From Spyradosoma sp004558035 (lineage in GTDB: Bacteria > Verrucomicrobiota > Verrucomicrobiia > Opitutales > UBA953), in assembly GCF_050314555.1 (NCBI RefSeq), contig NZ_JBNPNH010000003.1, positions 62,001 through 126,000 of the forward strand: 64,000 nt of DNA. The letters are read 5' to 3'. The notes below the pieces were generated by a model, which worked only from the letters and a program-made list of their open reading frames with translations, made no database searches and had not been told where the DNA came from. The translations under genes and the position numbers were made by a program. The number at the start of each line of letters is the position of its first letter. Positions within the stretch are counted from its first letter, which is position 1. Shown here in pieces: positions 24,886 through 32,808 of the stretch.

Positions 24886-25530
24886 ATGCTTCCTCCGCCG
24901 CTTCCGAACGAGACTTCCGCCGACGCGCAGCTTCCTCCGCCGGCGCCGCTGTTCCCGCGCACGCTCGCGTTTCTGGCGGACGCGGCGCTCGCCCTGCTCT
25001 TCGGCGTGCTGGCGACGCGGCTGCTCGTTCCCGTCTTCGCGGCGGACACGTTTCCGGTCTTCGTCGAAACGCTCGAAGAAATCGCGCACGACTACCGCGA
25101 AACGACGCTCTCGCTCGCCGGCGGGAACACGGAAGCCGCCGCGGCGTTTTCGGAACGCGTCGTCGAAAGAGCCTCCCGCCCGGAAGTCGCCGACGCGCAG
25201 CTTTTCCTCTCGCTCACGCTCACGCTGACGGCGCTCGCGTATTTCACGCTTTCGGAAACGCTGACGCGCGGCGCCTCGATCGGCAAAAAGATCTTCCGCC
25301 TGCGCGTCGTCTCGACGGTCACGGGCGAGCCGCCGAACGTGCTCCAAAGCCTTTCGCGCTCGATCTGGCGCGCCTGCGCCGTCGCGCCCGCGGGGCTGCT
25401 GGTGACGCTTCTCGTCCTCGTCGACGCGCACGTGCCGTTCTTCGCTTTCCGCCGCCGCGCCTGGCACGACCGCCTCGCCCGCACGGAAGTCGTCGACGCG
25501 CGAAACCGCGGGAACGGCCGCGACGCCTGA
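24886..25530 (+). CDS. RDD-family membrane protein
   Basis: A 214-residue protein. A Pro-rich start is followed by PRTLAFLADAALALLFGVLATRL (first helix, containing a degenerate form of the Arg-Asp-Asp motif), a soluble loop of about 75 residues, a second helix and SIGKKIFRLRVVSTVTGEPPNVLQSLSRSIWR, which is the typical RDD central motif, then a third helix and WHDRLARTEVV. RDD proteins are small inner-membrane proteins, sometimes linked to ion or osmotic balance, and biochemical function is mostly unknown. The large insertion after helix 1 is unusual. It ends at a bidirectional terminator shared with rpmG. Confidence 0.85.
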   Translation: MLPPPLPNETSADAQLPPPAPLFPRTLAFLADAALALLFGVLATRLLVPVFAADTFPVFVETLEEIAHDYRETTLSLAGGNTEAAAAFSERVVERASRPEVADAQLFLSLTLTLTALAYFTLSETLTRGASIGKKIFRLRVVSTVTGEPPNVLQSLSRSIWRACAVAPAGLLVTLLVLVDAHVPFFAFRRRAWHDRLARTEVVDARNRGNGRDA

Positions 25531-25550
25531 GCGCGTTCCCGCAGGGGGCG

Positions 25551-25588
25551 CAAAAAAAACTCCGTCCGGAAAAGGGACGGAGTTTTTT
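25551..25588. terminator. Bidirectional terminator between RDD gene and rpmG
   Basis: Eight-bp stem CTCCGTCC/GGACGGAG, flanked by eight A on the left and six T on the right. This one does not use the GGGAACG motif. Confidence 0.88.
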
Positions 25589-25608
25589 CGCTTCTCGGAA
25601 ACGCGGGC

Positions 25609-25779
25609 TCAGCCCTTGATTTCCTTGTGAAGCGTGCGGCGGCGAAGGCTCGGATTGTATTTCATCTTCTCGACCTTCGTCTGCATCGTCTTCTTGTTGC
25701 GCGTCGTCATGTAGCGCGAAGGATTCTTGCCCTCTTTGCGGGCTTCAGTGCATTCGATAATAACGGTTTCTCGTGGCAT
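25609..25779 (-). CDS. rpmG: 50S ribosomal protein L33
   Basis: A 56-residue basic protein, MPRETVIIECTEARKEGKNP then SRYMTTRNKKTMQTKVEKMK and YNPSLRRRTLHKEIKG. YMTTRNK and KYNPxLRRRTLHKE are the L33 signatures. It has only one of the four Cys of zinc-binding L33 forms, so it is the Zn-independent type. It was too short for an automatic length cut-off but is certain from sequence. It lies downstream of lptB in the same direction, separated by 84 bases, and ends at the bidirectional terminator. Confidence 0.96.
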   Translation of the reverse strand: MPRETVIIECTEARKEGKNPSRYMTTRNKKTMQTKVEKMKYNPSLRRRTLHKEIKG

Positions 25780-25863
25780 GATGTTATGTTCCTAAAAGTT
25801 TTTGAATGTGAAGCGGAATAATGGATTTTCGCGCGGGAACGCGCAAGCAGAAATTTCGCCGCC

Positions 25864-26661
25864 TCACATTCTGAAGTCTTCGCCGAGATAGAATTTCCGC
25901 GCCTCCTCGTCGTTGACGATGACGTCGGACGAGCCCTCGATGAAGACCTTGCCCTGATGAATCAGATACGCGCGGTCCACGATCGAAAGCGTCTCGCGCA
26001 CGTTGTGGTCGGTAATGAGCACGCCGATGCCCTTGTTCTTGAGCTCGATGACGATTTTCTGCACCTCCGCGACGGAGATGGGATCGACGCCGCTGAACGG
26101 CTCGTCGAGCAGCATGAAGCGCGGCTTCGTCGCGAGCGCGCGCGCGATTTCGAGGCGCCGCCGCTCCCCGCCCGAAAGCGTGTAGGCGGGCTGTTTCGCG
26201 AGGCGCATCAGGCCGAGATCCTCGAGCTGCGCCTCGCAGTAGGCTTTGCGTTCCCGCGCGGGAATGCGCATCGTCTCGACGACGCCCATCACGTTGTCCC
26301 ACACGGAAAGCTTGCGGAAGATCGACGCATCCTGCGGCAGATAGCCGAGCCCGCAGCGCGCGCGCTGCCACATCGGCATCGCCGTGATGTCGCAGCCGTC
26401 GAGCAGCACCTTGCCGCGCGTCGCGGGAACGAGCCCCACGACCATGTAGAACGTCGTCGTCTTGCCGGCACCGTTCGGACCGAGCAGCCCGACCACTTCG
26501 CCGGACTTCAGGCTCAGGCTCACGTCGTGCACGACTTCGCGCTTGCCGTAAACTTTCGCGAGGCTGCGCGTCTCGACGACGCCGGGCGGCGTTCCCGAAG
26601 CCGTCTGCGCGGCGGCGGGAGAAGGGGCGGTGGCGGGAACGGATTCGGTCGGGCTTGTCAT
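25864..26661 (-). CDS. lptB: LPS export ABC transporter ATPase LptB
   Basis: A 265-residue ATPase that powers extraction of LPS from the inner membrane through LptFG. After a Pro/Ala-rich leader of about 28 residues, the core has Walker A GPNGAGKTT (61-69), Q-loop GYLPQDASIFRKLSVWDNVMGVVE (diagnostic of LptB), signature LSGGERRRLEIARAL, Walker B RFMLLDEPFSGVDP, H-loop LITDHNVRETLSIVDRAYLI and the C-terminal EGSSDVIVNDEEARKFYLGEDF. The Ser/Pro-rich N-terminal extension is longer than in E. coli and probably disordered. It confirms a Gram-negative envelope. Confidence 0.96.
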   Translation of the reverse strand: MTSPTESVPATAPSPAAAQTASGTPPGVVETRSLAKVYGKREVVHDVSLSLKSGEVVGLLGPNGAGKTTTFYMVVGLVPATRGKVLLDGCDITAMPMWQRARCGLGYLPQDASIFRKLSVWDNVMGVVETMRIPARERKAYCEAQLEDLGLMRLAKQPAYTLSGGERRRLEIARALATKPRFMLLDEPFSGVDPISVAEVQKIVIELKNKGIGVLITDHNVRETLSIVDRAYLIHQGKVFIEGSSDVIVNDEEARKFYLGEDFRM

Positions 26662-26670
26662 GGCGAAACA

Positions 26671-26707
26671 ATTTAAAGATTAAAGCCTGAGGCTTAAAGC
26701 TTAAAGC
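26671..26707. repeat. Heptad array D (GCTTAAA-type units)
   Basis: Upstream of lptB: ATTTAAA GATTAAA GCCTGAG GCTTAAA GCTTAAA, five units at exact period 7 between two minus-strand genes. The unit is shared with array A. Confidence 0.65.
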
Positions 26708-26723
26708 GCGTGCGCGCGCGTCG

Positions 26724-28097
26724 TCAGCAGGCGAATCCGGGGCGGACGGGAACGGCCTTCAGCAGCGCGTCCGCCTCCGCGTCGCCGCGGAAACGGCCGT
26801 TCGCGGCGTCCCATTCGAGGCGACGGCCGAGCCGCTGCGCGATCACGCCGAGCAGCACGATCTCCGTCAGCGGCGCCGCGTAGTCGAAGCCCGAAACCGT
26901 CGGCGCGCCCGTGCGGATGCCTTCGATCCAGTTGCGGTAGATGTTCCCGCGGACGCGCGGATATTTCCTCGGCGGCGGATTCGCGCGCACGGCGGCCTCG
27001 TCGCGCAGCAGCCGCAGCGTCTCGCCCGACGCGCCGAGCAGCATCGTGTTCGCGCTCCCGTAAAAGACGCTGCCGCCGATGCCGTTCGGGAAAGCGACTC
27101 CCGCCGGCAGCCCGGCCGGGCGCGGCGGCACCTGAGAGCCGTCGAACCAGACGATCTTCAGCGGGCCGCGCGACGCGTTCCCGGGGAAAACGTAAGTGAT
27201 TTTCGACGACGTCGGAAACGCGAGCGGCGTGCCGCCGACGGACTCCGCCTCGATGCTCTCCGGCGCGCCGAGGCCGAAAATGTAATACGCGGGATTGAGC
27301 ACGTGCTGCGCCATGTCGCCGAGCGCGCCGGTGCCGAAATCCGTCCAGCCGCGCCAGTTGAACGGCGCGATCGCCTTGGAATACGGGCGTTCCCGCGAGG
27401 CGCCCAGCCAGAGATTCCAGTCCAGCGCCGCGGGACACGGGTCCGCCGCCGGCTCCTCCGCCATGCCCTGCGGCCAGACCGGGCGGTTCGTCCAGGCGTG
27501 AATTTCGCGGACCTCGCCGAGAATCCCCGCCTCGTACCACTCCCGCGCGAGCCGGACGTGCTGCGACGCCGCGCCCTGATTCCCCGCCTGCGTGACGACG
27601 CCCGCCTCGCGCGACGCGAGTGTGAGCCGCCGCACCTGGTCGATCGTGCGGCAGAGCGGTTTTTCGACGAAAACGTGCTTCCCGCGCGAAACCGCCTCCA
27701 TCGCCACGGCGAAATGCGAATGGTCGGGCGTCGCGACGACGGCGCCGTCGATGCGTTCCCGCGCGCGGTCGAAGACCGTGCGGTAGTCAGCGAACGCCTC
27801 CGGCTCCGGCATTCCGGCTTCGCGCACGATTTTTTTCGCGCGTGCGCAGCGGCGGGAATCCGGATCGCAGACCGCGACCGCGCGCACGCCCTTTACGTGC
27901 AGCAGCGCCTCCAGGTCCGCCATGCCCATGCCGCCGAGGCCAAAGAACGCGAGATTGACCGTACCCGCGTCTTCGCGCGTCTTCGCGGCGTCCGCCGGCG
28001 CGTCCGCGTCGTTTCCGAAGAAACCGCGGCAGCCGCCCAAAAACAACGTTCCCGCCGCCAGAGCGCCGAGTTTCAAAAATTCGCGTCGAGTCTGCAT
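26724..28097 (-). CDS. Gfo/Idh/MocA-family oxidoreductase, Tat-exported
   Basis: A 457-residue protein. It starts MQTRREFLKLGALAAGTLFLGGC: a twin-arginine signal with a possible lipobox Cys at residue 23. The Rossmann domain has NLAFFGLGGMGMADLEALL, VAVCDPDSRRCARAK, DGAVVATPDHSHFAVAMEAVSRGKHVFVEKPL (the EKP Lys is catalytic) and AGNQGAASQHVRL. The C-terminal domain carries NRPVWPQGM and WLGASRERPYS. Tat-exported members of this family are common in Verrucomicrobiota and Planctomycetota and act on sugars or glycosides with a tightly bound NAD; the substrate here is unknown. It is monocistronic. Confidence 0.92.
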   Translation of the reverse strand: MQTRREFLKLGALAAGTLFLGGCRGFFGNDADAPADAAKTREDAGTVNLAFFGLGGMGMADLEALLHVKGVRAVAVCDPDSRRCARAKKIVREAGMPEPEAFADYRTVFDRARERIDGAVVATPDHSHFAVAMEAVSRGKHVFVEKPLCRTIDQVRRLTLASREAGVVTQAGNQGAASQHVRLAREWYEAGILGEVREIHAWTNRPVWPQGMAEEPAADPCPAALDWNLWLGASRERPYSKAIAPFNWRGWTDFGTGALGDMAQHVLNPAYYIFGLGAPESIEAESVGGTPLAFPTSSKITYVFPGNASRGPLKIVWFDGSQVPPRPAGLPAGVAFPNGIGGSVFYGSANTMLLGASGETLRLLRDEAAVRANPPPRKYPRVRGNIYRNWIEGIRTGAPTVSGFDYAAPLTEIVLLGVIAQRLGRRLEWDAANGRFRGDAEADALLKAVPVRPGFAC

Positions 28098-28218
28098 GCC
28101 GCTATTCTGCGCCCTGCGCCCCGCCCTTGTCCAAGATATTTTTTCCGGGTCCGCGCGGAACGAAAATCAGCGCAAAGATTTCCTCGAAACGGCGGGGCAA
28201 AACGCCTATGCTCGCGGC

Positions 28219-29724
28219 ATGATTTTACTCAACTTTTTCGCGCAGGCGGCGCAGGCTTCGAGCGAACTCGCGTGCGACGTCCCGACCTGGGCCTGGCTCG
28301 TCTTCGGCGTCTTCATCGTCGGCATGCTCGCGTTGGATCTGGGCGTCTTTCACCGCAGCGACAAGGCGGTGCCCTTCAAGGACGCCGTGCTGTGGAGTCT
28401 GATCTGGGTCGGGCTCGCGGCGGCGGCGTGCGCGCTCGTCGGCGTCTGGCACGGGAGCGCGGTCGCGGAGCTCTTCGCGGCGGGCTACCTGCTCGAACTC
28501 TCGCTCAGCGTGGACAATCTGTTCGTGTTCCTGCTGATCTTCTCGTTCTTCAAGGTGCCGGACAAATACATGCACCGCGTGCTCTTCTGGGGCATCATCG
28601 GCGCGGTGATCTTCCGCGCGCTCTTCATCTTCGGCGGCGTCGCGCTGGTGACGAAGTTCTCGTGGATGATGTATCTCTTCGGCGCGCTGCTGGTCTACAC
28701 CGGCGCGAAGATGTTCTTTCCGGAAAAGAAGGACGAGGACCTTTCGAGCAATCCGATCGTGCGCGCCGCGACGAAGACGGGGCGTTTTTCCAAGGAGCTC
28801 CACGGGCACTCGTTCTTCTTTCTGAAGGACGGCGCGGTCTTCGCGACGCCGCTTTTTCTGGTGCTTCTCGTGATCGAGCTTTCGGACGTGATGTTCGCGG
28901 TGGACAGCGTTCCCGCGATTCTCGGCGTCATTCCCAAGAACGCCGACCCGGAGATGAAGATGTTTCTCGCGTTCACGTCGAACATCTTCGCGATTCTCGG
29001 GCTGCGCTCGTTCTTCTTCGCGCTTTCGGGCTTCATGAAGATGCTGCGCTTCCTGCGCTTCGGGCTCGGCGTGATTCTCGTCTTCATCGGCGTGAAGCTC
29101 TTTCTCGCCGAGCTCGACTGGTGGCACCCGAGCACGCAGCTCTCGCTCGCGGTGCTCTTCTGCGTGCTGACGGCGTCCGTGCTCGCCTCCGTCTTCGCGC
29201 CGAAGAAAAAGGAAAGCGCCGCCGAAGCCGCGGAGACGGAGGCGCTCCCGCCGAAGGAAGGCGATGTTCCCGCGGAGGCTTCTCCCGACGCGGAACGCCC
29301 GTGGATCGGCGTCGATCTGGACGGCACGCTCGCCGCCTACGACGGCTGGCGCGGATTCGACCACGTCGGCAGACCCGTTCCCGTGATGCTCGCCCGCGTG
29401 CGCCACTGGCTCGCGAACGGCTACCGCGTGAAGATCGTGACGGCGCGCGCCTCCGAGCCGGAAAAGGGGATTCCGCCCGTGAAGCGCTGGCTCGCGGAAA
29501 ACGGCCTGCCCGATCTCGAAGTCACCGACCGCAAGGATTTCGGGATGATCGAGCTCTGGGACGACCGCGCGATCCAGGTCGTGCGCGACAGCGGCCGACC
29601 GTTCCTTTCGCTCTATTCCGGCGGTCGCCCGAAAGCGCCCATCCTGCCGGACGAGGCCGACGGCTCCACGTTCCACCTGCTGAAGCCGAAACGCGGCGAC
29701 GACGCGAAAAAAAATAACGCTTGA
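28219..29724 (+). CDS. TerC-family membrane protein fused to a HAD-like phosphatase domain
   Basis: A 501-residue fusion. Residues 1-330 are a TerC/Alx-type membrane protein: DLGVFHRSDKAVPFKDAVLWS, ELSLSVDNLFVFLLIF (membrane Glu and Asp-Asn), VIELSDVMFAVDSVPAILG and NIFAILGLRSFFFAL, with about nine helices. These export metal ions such as Mn2+ or act in tellurite/pH stress. An acidic linker (ESAAEAAETEALPPKEG) leads to a C-terminal domain starting WIGVDLDGTLAAYDGW, with DxD Asp366/Asp368, then VKIVTARAS and DRKDFGMIELWDDRAIQVVRDSGRP. That is a HAD phosphatase layout. The reading frame is continuous and the start is the ATG at the beginning of TerC homology. The combination is unusual. Confidence 0.88.
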   Translation: MILLNFFAQAAQASSELACDVPTWAWLVFGVFIVGMLALDLGVFHRSDKAVPFKDAVLWSLIWVGLAAAACALVGVWHGSAVAELFAAGYLLELSLSVDNLFVFLLIFSFFKVPDKYMHRVLFWGIIGAVIFRALFIFGGVALVTKFSWMMYLFGALLVYTGAKMFFPEKKDEDLSSNPIVRAATKTGRFSKELHGHSFFFLKDGAVFATPLFLVLLVIELSDVMFAVDSVPAILGVIPKNADPEMKMFLAFTSNIFAILGLRSFFFALSGFMKMLRFLRFGLGVILVFIGVKLFLAELDWWHPSTQLSLAVLFCVLTASVLASVFAPKKKESAAEAAETEALPPKEGDVPAEASPDAERPWIGVDLDGTLAAYDGWRGFDHVGRPVPVMLARVRHWLANGYRVKIVTARASEPEKGIPPVKRWLAENGLPDLEVTDRKDFGMIELWDDRAIQVVRDSGRPFLSLYSGGRPKAPILPDEADGSTFHLLKPKRGDDAKKNNA

Positions 29725-29749
29725 CGTTTTCGCGCGAAAAGAACAAACT
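29721..29749 (+). promoter_or_regulatory. Sigma70-type promoter for tRNA-Met
   Basis: TTGACG, 17-base spacer, CAAACT, about 16 bases upstream of the tRNA. The -35 box overlaps the stop codon of the TerC-HAD gene. Confidence 0.5.
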
Positions 29750-29765
29750 GTCGTCTCAATTTTTC

Positions 29766-29840
29766 GCCAGAGTAGCTCAGCGGTAGAGCACGGGACTCAT
29801 AAGCCTATGGTCGGTGGTTCAAATCCACCCTTTGGCACCA
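29766..29840 (+). tRNA. tRNA-Met(CAT)
   Basis: 75 bases including encoded CCA. Acceptor stem GCCAGAG/CTTTGGC (one G-T pair), D-arm AGCTCAGCGGTAGAGC, anticodon loop CTCATAA giving CAT, T-arm GGTGGTTCAAATCCACC. The anticodon stem is weak: only the three central pairs of five are canonical or wobble in this register. The 5' terminal pair is intact, so it is not an obvious initiator; it could also be the tRNA-Ile lysidine type, but elongator Met is the simplest reading. Confidence 0.88.
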
Positions 29841-29847
29841 ATTTTCG

Positions 29848-29880
29848 GGAGCGTTCCTTCGCGGGAACGCTCCCTTCGTT
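29848..29880 (+). terminator. tRNA-Met terminator with heptamer arm
   Basis: Stem GGGAGCGTTCC / GGGAACGCTCCC around TTCGC, followed by TTCGTTT. The right arm contains GGGAACG. Confidence 0.75.
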
Positions 29881-29980
29881 TCCGCCGCCGCTCATGCGCG
29901 CGCGATTTTTCGGAAAAAATTTTCTTGCCTTTGCGCGGCGCGGAATGTTTCATTTGAACTTCAACATTTTTTAGCAAGCA

Positions 29981-30295
29981 ATGAAAGCGACAATCATCAC
30001 GCAGGGGCGCCAGTTCACCGTTTCCGAAGGCGACATCTTTTCCGTCAACCGTTATCCCGAAACGAAGGCGGGCGACACGGTCACCGTCGACAAGGTCATC
30101 TTCGCGGGCGAAGGCGCGGACGCCAAAATCGGCACGCCGGTCATCGAAGGCGCGAAAGTCACGCTGAAGATCCTCGAAAACAAGCGCGGCGAAAAGATCA
30201 CGATCTTCAAAATGCGTCGCCGCAAGAGCTACTACCGCCGCCGCGGTCACCGTCAGGAGCTTTCGGTCGTCAAAGTCGAATCGATCGCGCTCTGA
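29981..30295 (+). CDS. rplU: 50S ribosomal protein L21
   Basis: A 104-residue protein of the large subunit. MKATIITQGRQFTVSEGDIFSV fits the L21 start, and GDTVTVDKVIFAGEG, KVTLKILENKRGEKITIFKMRRRKSYYRRRGHRQELSVVKVESI are the conserved core and C-terminal RNA-binding block. It is followed 31 bases later by rpmA, the usual rplU-rpmA pair. Confidence 0.97.
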   Translation: MKATIITQGRQFTVSEGDIFSVNRYPETKAGDTVTVDKVIFAGEGADAKIGTPVIEGAKVTLKILENKRGEKITIFKMRRRKSYYRRRGHRQELSVVKVESIAL

Positions 30296-30326
30296 ACTTT
30301 CCTTTAACTGAAAACGATTCACAACC

Positions 30327-30581
30327 ATGGCACATCATAAAGGCGGAGGAACTTCTTCCAACGGACGCGACTCGAACGCGCAGCGTCGAGGCGTGAAACT
30401 CTACGGCGGGCAATTCGCCACGGCGGGCAGCATTCTCATGCGCCAGTGCGGCACGAAAATGCGCCCCGGCAAAAACGTCGGTCTCGGCCGCGACTACACG
30501 CTCTTCGCGCTCTGCGACGGCACCGTCGTCTGGGACCGCGAACACCGCAAGGTTTCCGTCGCTCCGATCGAAGCGAAATAA
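30327..30581 (+). CDS. rpmA: 50S ribosomal protein L27
   Basis: An 84-residue protein. MAHHKGGGTSSNGRDSNAQRRGVKLYGGQ is the conserved N-terminus reaching the peptidyl-transferase centre, and AGSILMRQCGTKMRPGKNVGLGRDYTLFAL is the core. No Firmicutes-type cleavable extension is present. It is second in the rplU-rpmA operon and followed by an A/T-flanked hairpin. Confidence 0.97.
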   Translation: MAHHKGGGTSSNGRDSNAQRRGVKLYGGQFATAGSILMRQCGTKMRPGKNVGLGRDYTLFALCDGTVVWDREHRKVSVAPIEAK

Positions 30582-30598
30582 TTTCGCGAATCATTCGT

Positions 30599-30636
30599 CA
30601 AAAAGAGAATCGCCTTCCCGCGGTTCTCTTTTTTTT
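30599..30636 (+). terminator. rpmA terminator
   Basis: Stem AAAAGAGAA/TTCTCTTTT with a G+C-rich loop containing CTTCCCGCGG, ending in eight T. The left A-run makes it partly bidirectional. Confidence 0.65.
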
Positions 30637-30685
30637 GCGTCCGCGCGCGGCGGCGTTCCCGCATATCGACGCCGCGAAAGCGCGC

Positions 30686-30726
30686 GAAAAAAACGCATTC
30701 CCGCGCGGATTCGGCGGGAACGCGTT
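30686..30726 (-). terminator. Terminator of the GYF-domain gene, inverted heptamer pair
   Basis: On the minus strand: CGCGTTCCCGCC, loop, CGCGGGAATGCG, then seven T. One arm has the exact heptamer, and the other differs by one base. Confidence 0.8.
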
Positions 30727-30750
30727 TTCGTCCGGAACGCGGGAAAGCGC

Positions 30751-32697
30751 TCAGTCTTCCGAGGCTTCCGGAGCCTCCGCTTCGGCGGGAGCGAGAGCGG
30801 CCTCTTCCTCCGGTTCTTCGTCCTTCGGCTCGGGCAGGAGCGAGAGCTTCGAAGGCGCCTGCGCCTCCTTCGGCTGCGGGAAGATCTCGTAGGTCAGCAG
30901 CTTTTCGATCGGCACATTCATGCCGACGGACATGCCGTTGAACTCCTCTTCGTCGGGAACGAGCATGCAGAGATTCCGCTGCTTCCTGGCGGTCGCTTCG
31001 TCCTCGTCTTCGGCGGGAACGCGCGCCACCTCAATGTAATTGAGCCTAGGCGACTTGCGGGTCACGTTGACCGTGCGCTTCTGAATCTTGCCGGTCGTGA
31101 AATAGGTCTTCCCGCCGACGGAAATCTTTTTGACGAGCTCGTATTTTTCGTCGGGCAGCAAATCCTGCTGCTTCACGCGAAGGTGTTCGATCTTGCCCAT
31201 GTTCACGGCCTTGACCTCCGCCTTCTTGTCCTCGGAGCCGCGCGGACGGAAGCGCAGGTCCGCGGGAACGTAGAGCGTGTCGCCGCCCTTGAGTTTGAGG
31301 CGCAGGCAGAGATTGTTGTCGCGGGCGCGCGCGATGCGGAAGGTGCCGTCCTCGTTCAGCGGGAACGATTCCGCGTCCGCCGCTTCCGCGAAGGCGGTCT
31401 TCAGCTCTTCGGCGTATTTTTCGCGCCAGGCGTTCCAAAGCTCTTCGCGCGCGGTGGCAGAATAGTAAATGCGGTTGTCGTCGATGAACTTCTGGAGCTT
31501 GTCGAGGAAGATCGGCATGTCCTGCACGCACCAACGCACCGTCGCGGCCTTGGTCGGATTGTCCTTGGGCATGTTCTCGATCTCCTTTTTCAGCTTGGAG
31601 GAATTGATCTTGTTCATCAGCTCCCGCGACGGCTTGCGCGTGAGCAGGCGTTCCTTTTCCTCTGGACGATAAAAGCGCCCCTGATTGTCCTGCACCTCGA
31701 CTTCGCGCGCGAGCCAGCGAGCCCATTCGTCCGGCTTTCCGGCGATGTCGGCGACCGTGACCTGCCCGAGCTGTTCGCGGAGCGAACCGGAATAGCGCGC
31801 GACGCCCTTCGGCGAAGGCACCTGCTCGCCGAGCGCCTCGACGACGCGCGCCGCGAGTTCGATGTCCGTCCAAAGCGGGATCTTCGAAAGCGCGAGCAGC
31901 CCGATCTGTTCCTGCAGACCTTCCTTAGCCTTGCTGCTCGGCGATTTCTGCGTGAAGAAGATGCGAATTTCCTCCGGCTTTTCGCCTTCGGGAAGCACTT
32001 CGGCGAGAACCGGCTCCGCCGAAATCGTTCCCGAAATGAACTCGGCGCGGCTCTTCGGAATGACGACGCGCTTCACGAGTTCCGGGCGCGACGGGCGGCC
32101 GGGCTGCGTCTGAAAGCGGAGCTTTTCCACATCGGCGCGGAGCGCGTCGAGCTTCTCGATGTCCGCCGCGGTCGCGCGGATCTGCTTTTTGTATTCTTCG
32201 TTGGGCGCGGAATACATTTCCATGATCGGCGCGAGCAGACCGCGGTTCACGCCCGAAAGCTTCACGTTGTTCAGCGTCGCAAAAAGCCCGCCGAAGACGA
32301 GCGCGAACGCGCCGACTCCGACGCCGATCTTCACGTATTTTTCGCGGGCGCGCGCGCGCTCGAAAGTCTCGACGGCGGCCTTCGCCTGTTCCGGCGAAAA
32401 CTTGTCCACGGAAATCGCGTCCGCCAGATCGTAAAGCATCAGCTTGCGGCGGATTTCCGGATCGAGCTTTTCCTCGCGGGCTTCGCGAAGGCGGCGTTCC
32501 TCCGCCTCGGATTTGCGGGAAAGGCGGACGCCCGGACGGACGCCAAACACTTCCTTCGCGGGCTTCCATTCGGTGTCGCCGGGAGCGGCGACCATCACGT
32601 CGGCGGGCAGCTCGCCGCTCTTGATTTTGGCTTCGAGCTCCGCCTGCGGGAACGGACCCGCGATTTGACCGTCAACAAAAATGGAATACTCTTTCAT
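30751..32697 (-). CDS. GYF-domain membrane protein of unknown function
   Basis: A 648-residue protein. The N-terminus YSIFVDGQIAGPFPQAELEAKIKSGELPADVMVAAPGDTEWKP is a GYF_2/DUF4339 domain (about residues 3-50). One membrane helix (IGVGVGAFALVFGGLFATL, about 125-143) follows a charged helical region. The remaining 500 residues are a large, mostly extracytoplasmic part with coiled-coil-like stretches and an acidic C-terminus rich in Glu/Ala/Pro. I recognise no enzymatic motif in the large part. GYF-like domains bind Pro-rich peptides in eukaryotes; in bacteria they mark membrane proteins of undefined role. It is monocistronic with its own terminator. Confidence 0.7.
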   Translation of the reverse strand: MKEYSIFVDGQIAGPFPQAELEAKIKSGELPADVMVAAPGDTEWKPAKEVFGVRPGVRLSRKSEAEERRLREAREEKLDPEIRRKLMLYDLADAISVDKFSPEQAKAAVETFERARAREKYVKIGVGVGAFALVFGGLFATLNNVKLSGVNRGLLAPIMEMYSAPNEEYKKQIRATAADIEKLDALRADVEKLRFQTQPGRPSRPELVKRVVIPKSRAEFISGTISAEPVLAEVLPEGEKPEEIRIFFTQKSPSSKAKEGLQEQIGLLALSKIPLWTDIELAARVVEALGEQVPSPKGVARYSGSLREQLGQVTVADIAGKPDEWARWLAREVEVQDNQGRFYRPEEKERLLTRKPSRELMNKINSSKLKKEIENMPKDNPTKAATVRWCVQDMPIFLDKLQKFIDDNRIYYSATAREELWNAWREKYAEELKTAFAEAADAESFPLNEDGTFRIARARDNNLCLRLKLKGGDTLYVPADLRFRPRGSEDKKAEVKAVNMGKIEHLRVKQQDLLPDEKYELVKKISVGGKTYFTTGKIQKRTVNVTRKSPRLNYIEVARVPAEDEDEATARKQRNLCMLVPDEEEFNGMSVGMNVPIEKLLTYEIFPQPKEAQAPSKLSLLPEPKDEEPEEEAALAPAEAEAPEASED

Positions 32698-32808
32698 GGA
32701 TTTTCCGTGGCTTTCGGGGAATGGGTGAAGGGGAATTTGTATTGGGCGAAATTATGCCCATGCGTCCGAGCGAGGCAAGGAATTTTCCAAGCCGCGGGAA
32801 CGCGGGCG

